Assembly (NCBI GenBank): GCA_030614245.1
Contig: JAUWKK010000120.1
Coordinates: 1-7,792 of the forward strand
DNA: 7,792 nucleotides
DNA from: Planctomycetota bacterium
GTDB lineage: Bacteria > Planctomycetota > PUPC01 > JABMSA01 > JAUWKK01
Reading direction: 5' to 3'
Positions 6,452 to 7,792 of this stretch are shown piece by piece. A program made the position numbers and the translations under genes. The notes below the pieces were generated by a model that was not told the DNA's origin, searched no databases, and was given only the letters and a program-made list of their open reading frames with translations. Each line of letters starts with the position of its first letter. Within the stretch, counting starts at the first letter, position 1.

Positions 6452-7507
6452 TCAAACGTTGAAGCGAATGTTGATGATGTCGCCGTCCCGGACGACGTAT
6501 CCCTTGCCTTCGGCGGTTTCCTTCCTGGCGGCTTTTGCAGCGCGTAACGAGCCGAGTTCCTTGAGATCATCAAAGTGAACGACCTCGGCGCGAATGAAGC
6601 CGCGAGCCATATCGGTGTGAACCTTCGCTGCGGCATCGAGGGCCGTGGCGCCGGCGGGGATCTCCCAGGCACGCAAATCCTGCCCGACCGCCGTGAAGAA
6701 GCAGCGCATATCGAGCATCTTCATGGCCGCCCCCAGGAAACGGCAGGCGGCCGGCTCGCTGACGCCGTAATCAGCCATGAACTCGGCACGGTCGCTCTCG
6801 TCGAGCTCGGCGATCTCCATCTCGATGGCACTCTTCATCGCCTCGACCGACCGGCAGCGTTCGCCGAGCTTCGCGATCACAGCCTCCGATACGGAGAAGT
6901 CCTCGTCGACGTTCACCAGCGCCATCATCGGCTTGCCCGTCAGGAACCTGAAGCCGCGCAGCATCTTGTGTTCCGCATCCGACATCTCGACGTCGGAGAC
7001 GGGCCTGCCTTCATCGAGGCACTTCGCGCAAAGCTCAAGGACCGCCAGCTCGGCCCTGTCATCCTTCTGGCTCGGAGTCGGCTTCGTCACCTGGACGCGC
7101 AGCTTCTTGATGCGGCGCTCGACCTGCCCCATATCACCGAGCAGCAGTTCGCTGCATACGGAGTCGAAGTCGGCGAGCGGATCGGGTGCATTCCCGGCAT
7201 CATCGGTGAAGCCGCGAAGGACTATCACCAGGCCATCAGCATCGCGGACATCGGAGAGCAGCATGCTGTCGCGGCTGCCGCCGCCCGCGAAAAGCCCGTG
7301 ATAGTCGAGCACTTCCATGTGCAGCAGCGAGAACTTCTTCGGCTCGATGAGTTCCCGAAGGTAGTCCATGCGCTCGTCGGGAACCAGCACGGTCACGGCG
7401 TACGGCTCATCGACGCTGAAGTTGTGGAAGCACCCGCTATCGCCGGTCACACACGCGAAAACAGCGCTCTTTCCCGACCCCGGCAGGCCGATCAAGGCAA
7501 GTTTCAT
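6452..7507 (-). CDS. ychF: YchF/OBG-family P-loop nucleotidase (TGS/DUF933 C-terminus), divergent
   Basis: A 351-aa protein colinear with YchF (about 363 aa), a ribosome-associated, ATP-preferring member of the OBG GTPases. The Walker A is GLPGSGKS (7-14). G3 is DYHG (68-71), followed by Leu72, the hydrophobic replacement of the catalytic Gln seen in this family. The NxxE signature that gives ATP preference is NVDE (199-202). The helical middle domain is about 110-190, including AELAVLELCAKCL (152-164). The C-terminal TGS/DUF933 part (about 268-351) has RAWEIPAGATALDAAAKVHT and ends GDIINIRFNV. The switch I region is shorter than in E. coli YchF, and the glycine-rich stretch after G3 (KGASKGEGLGNQF in E. 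coli) is replaced by AGGGSRDSMLLSD. It is therefore either a divergent ortholog or a second copy. It heads the operon, with its own promoter and AGAGGA ribosome site. Confidence 0.88.
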   Translation of the reverse strand: MKLALIGLPGSGKSAVFACVTGDSGCFHNFSVDEPYAVTVLVPDERMDYLRELIEPKKFSLLHMEVLDYHGLFAGGGSRDSMLLSDVRDADGLVIVLRGFTDDAGNAPDPLADFDSVCSELLLGDMGQVERRIKKLRVQVTKPTPSQKDDRAELAVLELCAKCLDEGRPVSDVEMSDAEHKMLRGFRFLTGKPMMALVNVDEDFSVSEAVIAKLGERCRSVEAMKSAIEMEIAELDESDRAEFMADYGVSEPAACRFLGAAMKMLDMRCFFTAVGQDLRAWEIPAGATALDAAAKVHTDMARGFIRAEVVHFDDLKELGSLRAAKAARKETAEGKGYVVRDGDIINIRFNV

Positions 7508-7514
7508 TTGGCTG

Positions 7515-7520
7515 TCCTCT
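7515..7520 (-). promoter_or_regulatory. Shine-Dalgarno for the YchF-like gene
   Basis: AGAGGA on the minus strand, seven bases upstream of ATG at 7507-7505. It supports that start and fits a short leader of about 27 bases from the predicted transcription start. Confidence 0.6.
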
Positions 7521-7540
7521 CAGATTGCCTTCCTGAGTGC

Positions 7541-7569
7541 ATTATATCCCTGCATTTTCATGGTAGCAA
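7541..7569 (-). promoter_or_regulatory. Predicted sigma70 promoter of the operon
   Basis: On the minus strand the -35 box is TTGCTA (7564-7569, four of six consensus bases). The spacer is exactly 17 bases and the -10 box is a perfect TATAAT (7541-7546). Transcription would begin near 7534, about 27 bases before the YchF-like ATG. The AT-rich -10 stands out from GC-rich surroundings. It is the only good promoter I see in the window, so it probably drives all six genes. This is inferred from sequence match only. Confidence 0.65.
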
Positions 7570-7627
7570 GTGAGACTTGAGCGCGGTCGTAACAATTTGT
7601 AGCTTTCGGGCCCGCATCCCTCCGTGG

Positions 7628-7792
7628 GGCCGGCTTTCCAGCCTGCCGATACGCGCCGTTCCTCCGCCCCTTTGGGGCTGGGATTTCACTCGTCAATCTT
7701 CACCCACGGCGTTGCCGTGGGCTTTCTTACTACGCCCCTACGGGGCCACGAGCCAATGCCGGGTGCCACGGTCAACCGTCCTCGGTTGGCCG
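7628..7792. repeat. Non-coding array of at least five short GC-rich hairpins (runs off right edge)
   Basis: No gene is visible upstream of the promoter. The stretch carries consecutive inverted repeats. GGC-C-GGCT/AGCC-T-GCC is at 7628-7635 and 7640-7647, with one mismatch. GCCCC/GGGGC is at 7666-7670 and 7674-7678. CCCACGGC/GCCGTGGG is at 7703-7710 and 7714-7721. GCCCC/GGGGC is at 7734-7738 and 7742-7746. CGGTCAACCG/CGGTTGGCCG is at 7769-7778 and 7783-7792, with one G-T pair, and may continue past the edge. Loops are 3-4 bases. The stems differ in sequence, so this is a string of different hairpins, not a direct-repeat array. The region 7581-7620 between promoter and array holds only a GGGCCC palindrome and no gene. 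Confidence 0.65.

Noticed and set aside
6445..6672. A 76-residue N-terminal extension of the first glycosyltransferase
   Set aside because: It lies wholly in the coding sequence of the YchF-like gene and resembles no GT4 N-terminus; the GT4 first strand begins at the GTG at 6444.
6575..7573. A plus-strand open frame of 332 codons
   Set aside because: It is antisense to the YchF-like gene, which has clear family motifs on the other strand, and it shows no motif of its own.
7592..7600. Small palindrome ACAATTTGT upstream of the promoter as an operator
   Set aside because: It is only nine bases long and unrepeated, so it is likely chance.
7703..7728. A plus-strand rho-independent terminator (8-bp hairpin followed by CTTTCTT)
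   Set aside because: The T-run is short and broken, no plus-strand gene ends nearby, and the hairpin is one member of a string of similar stems.
7628..7792. CRISPR array
   Set aside because: The stems differ from one another and no direct repeat of constant length or spacer spacing is present.

Overview
The window is GC-rich bacterial DNA, roughly 60% by eye, and every gene I can support lies on the minus strand. Read from high to low coordinates it is one tightly packed transcription unit: a YchF-like P-loop GTPase/ATPase, three family-4 glycosyltransferases (GT4), a very large MurJ/MviN-type flippase, and the first 35 codons of a CinA-like gene that runs off the left edge. Junctions are 7 bp, GTGA overlap, TGATG/ATGA overlap, 35 bp and TTGA overlap, so co-transcription and translational coupling are likely. 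A near-consensus sigma70 promoter (TTGCTA, 17 bp, TATAAT) lies just upstream of the first gene.

The middle genes read as part of a surface-polysaccharide or glycolipid module. Three cytoplasmic GT4 enzymes would add sugars to a lipid-linked acceptor, and the polytopic MurJ-family protein would carry that product across the inner membrane. No polymerase, ligase or initiating phosphoglycosyl transferase is visible, so the module is either incomplete here or uses genes elsewhere.

Two features stand out. First, the flippase (about 908 aa against about 510-550 for ordinary MurJ) has two extra membrane segments between TM6 and TM7. It also has about 290 residues inserted in the extracytoplasmic loop between its last two membrane segments. 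That insert reads as two tandem beta-sandwich, carbohydrate-binding-like domains. The charged residues of the E. coli MurJ cavity are mostly absent. Second, the third glycosyltransferase gene contains an in-frame cluster of three perfect hairpins, about 110 bp, which adds about 38 residues to its N-terminal domain. This recalls the palindromic elements found inside Rickettsia genes.

The right edge (about 7620-7792) has no gene and carries a string of at least five short GC-rich hairpins of the same style. Such hairpin strings, the gene repertoire and the jelly-roll-type insert would suit a Planctomycetota/PVC-type bacterium, but this placement is inference and weak.
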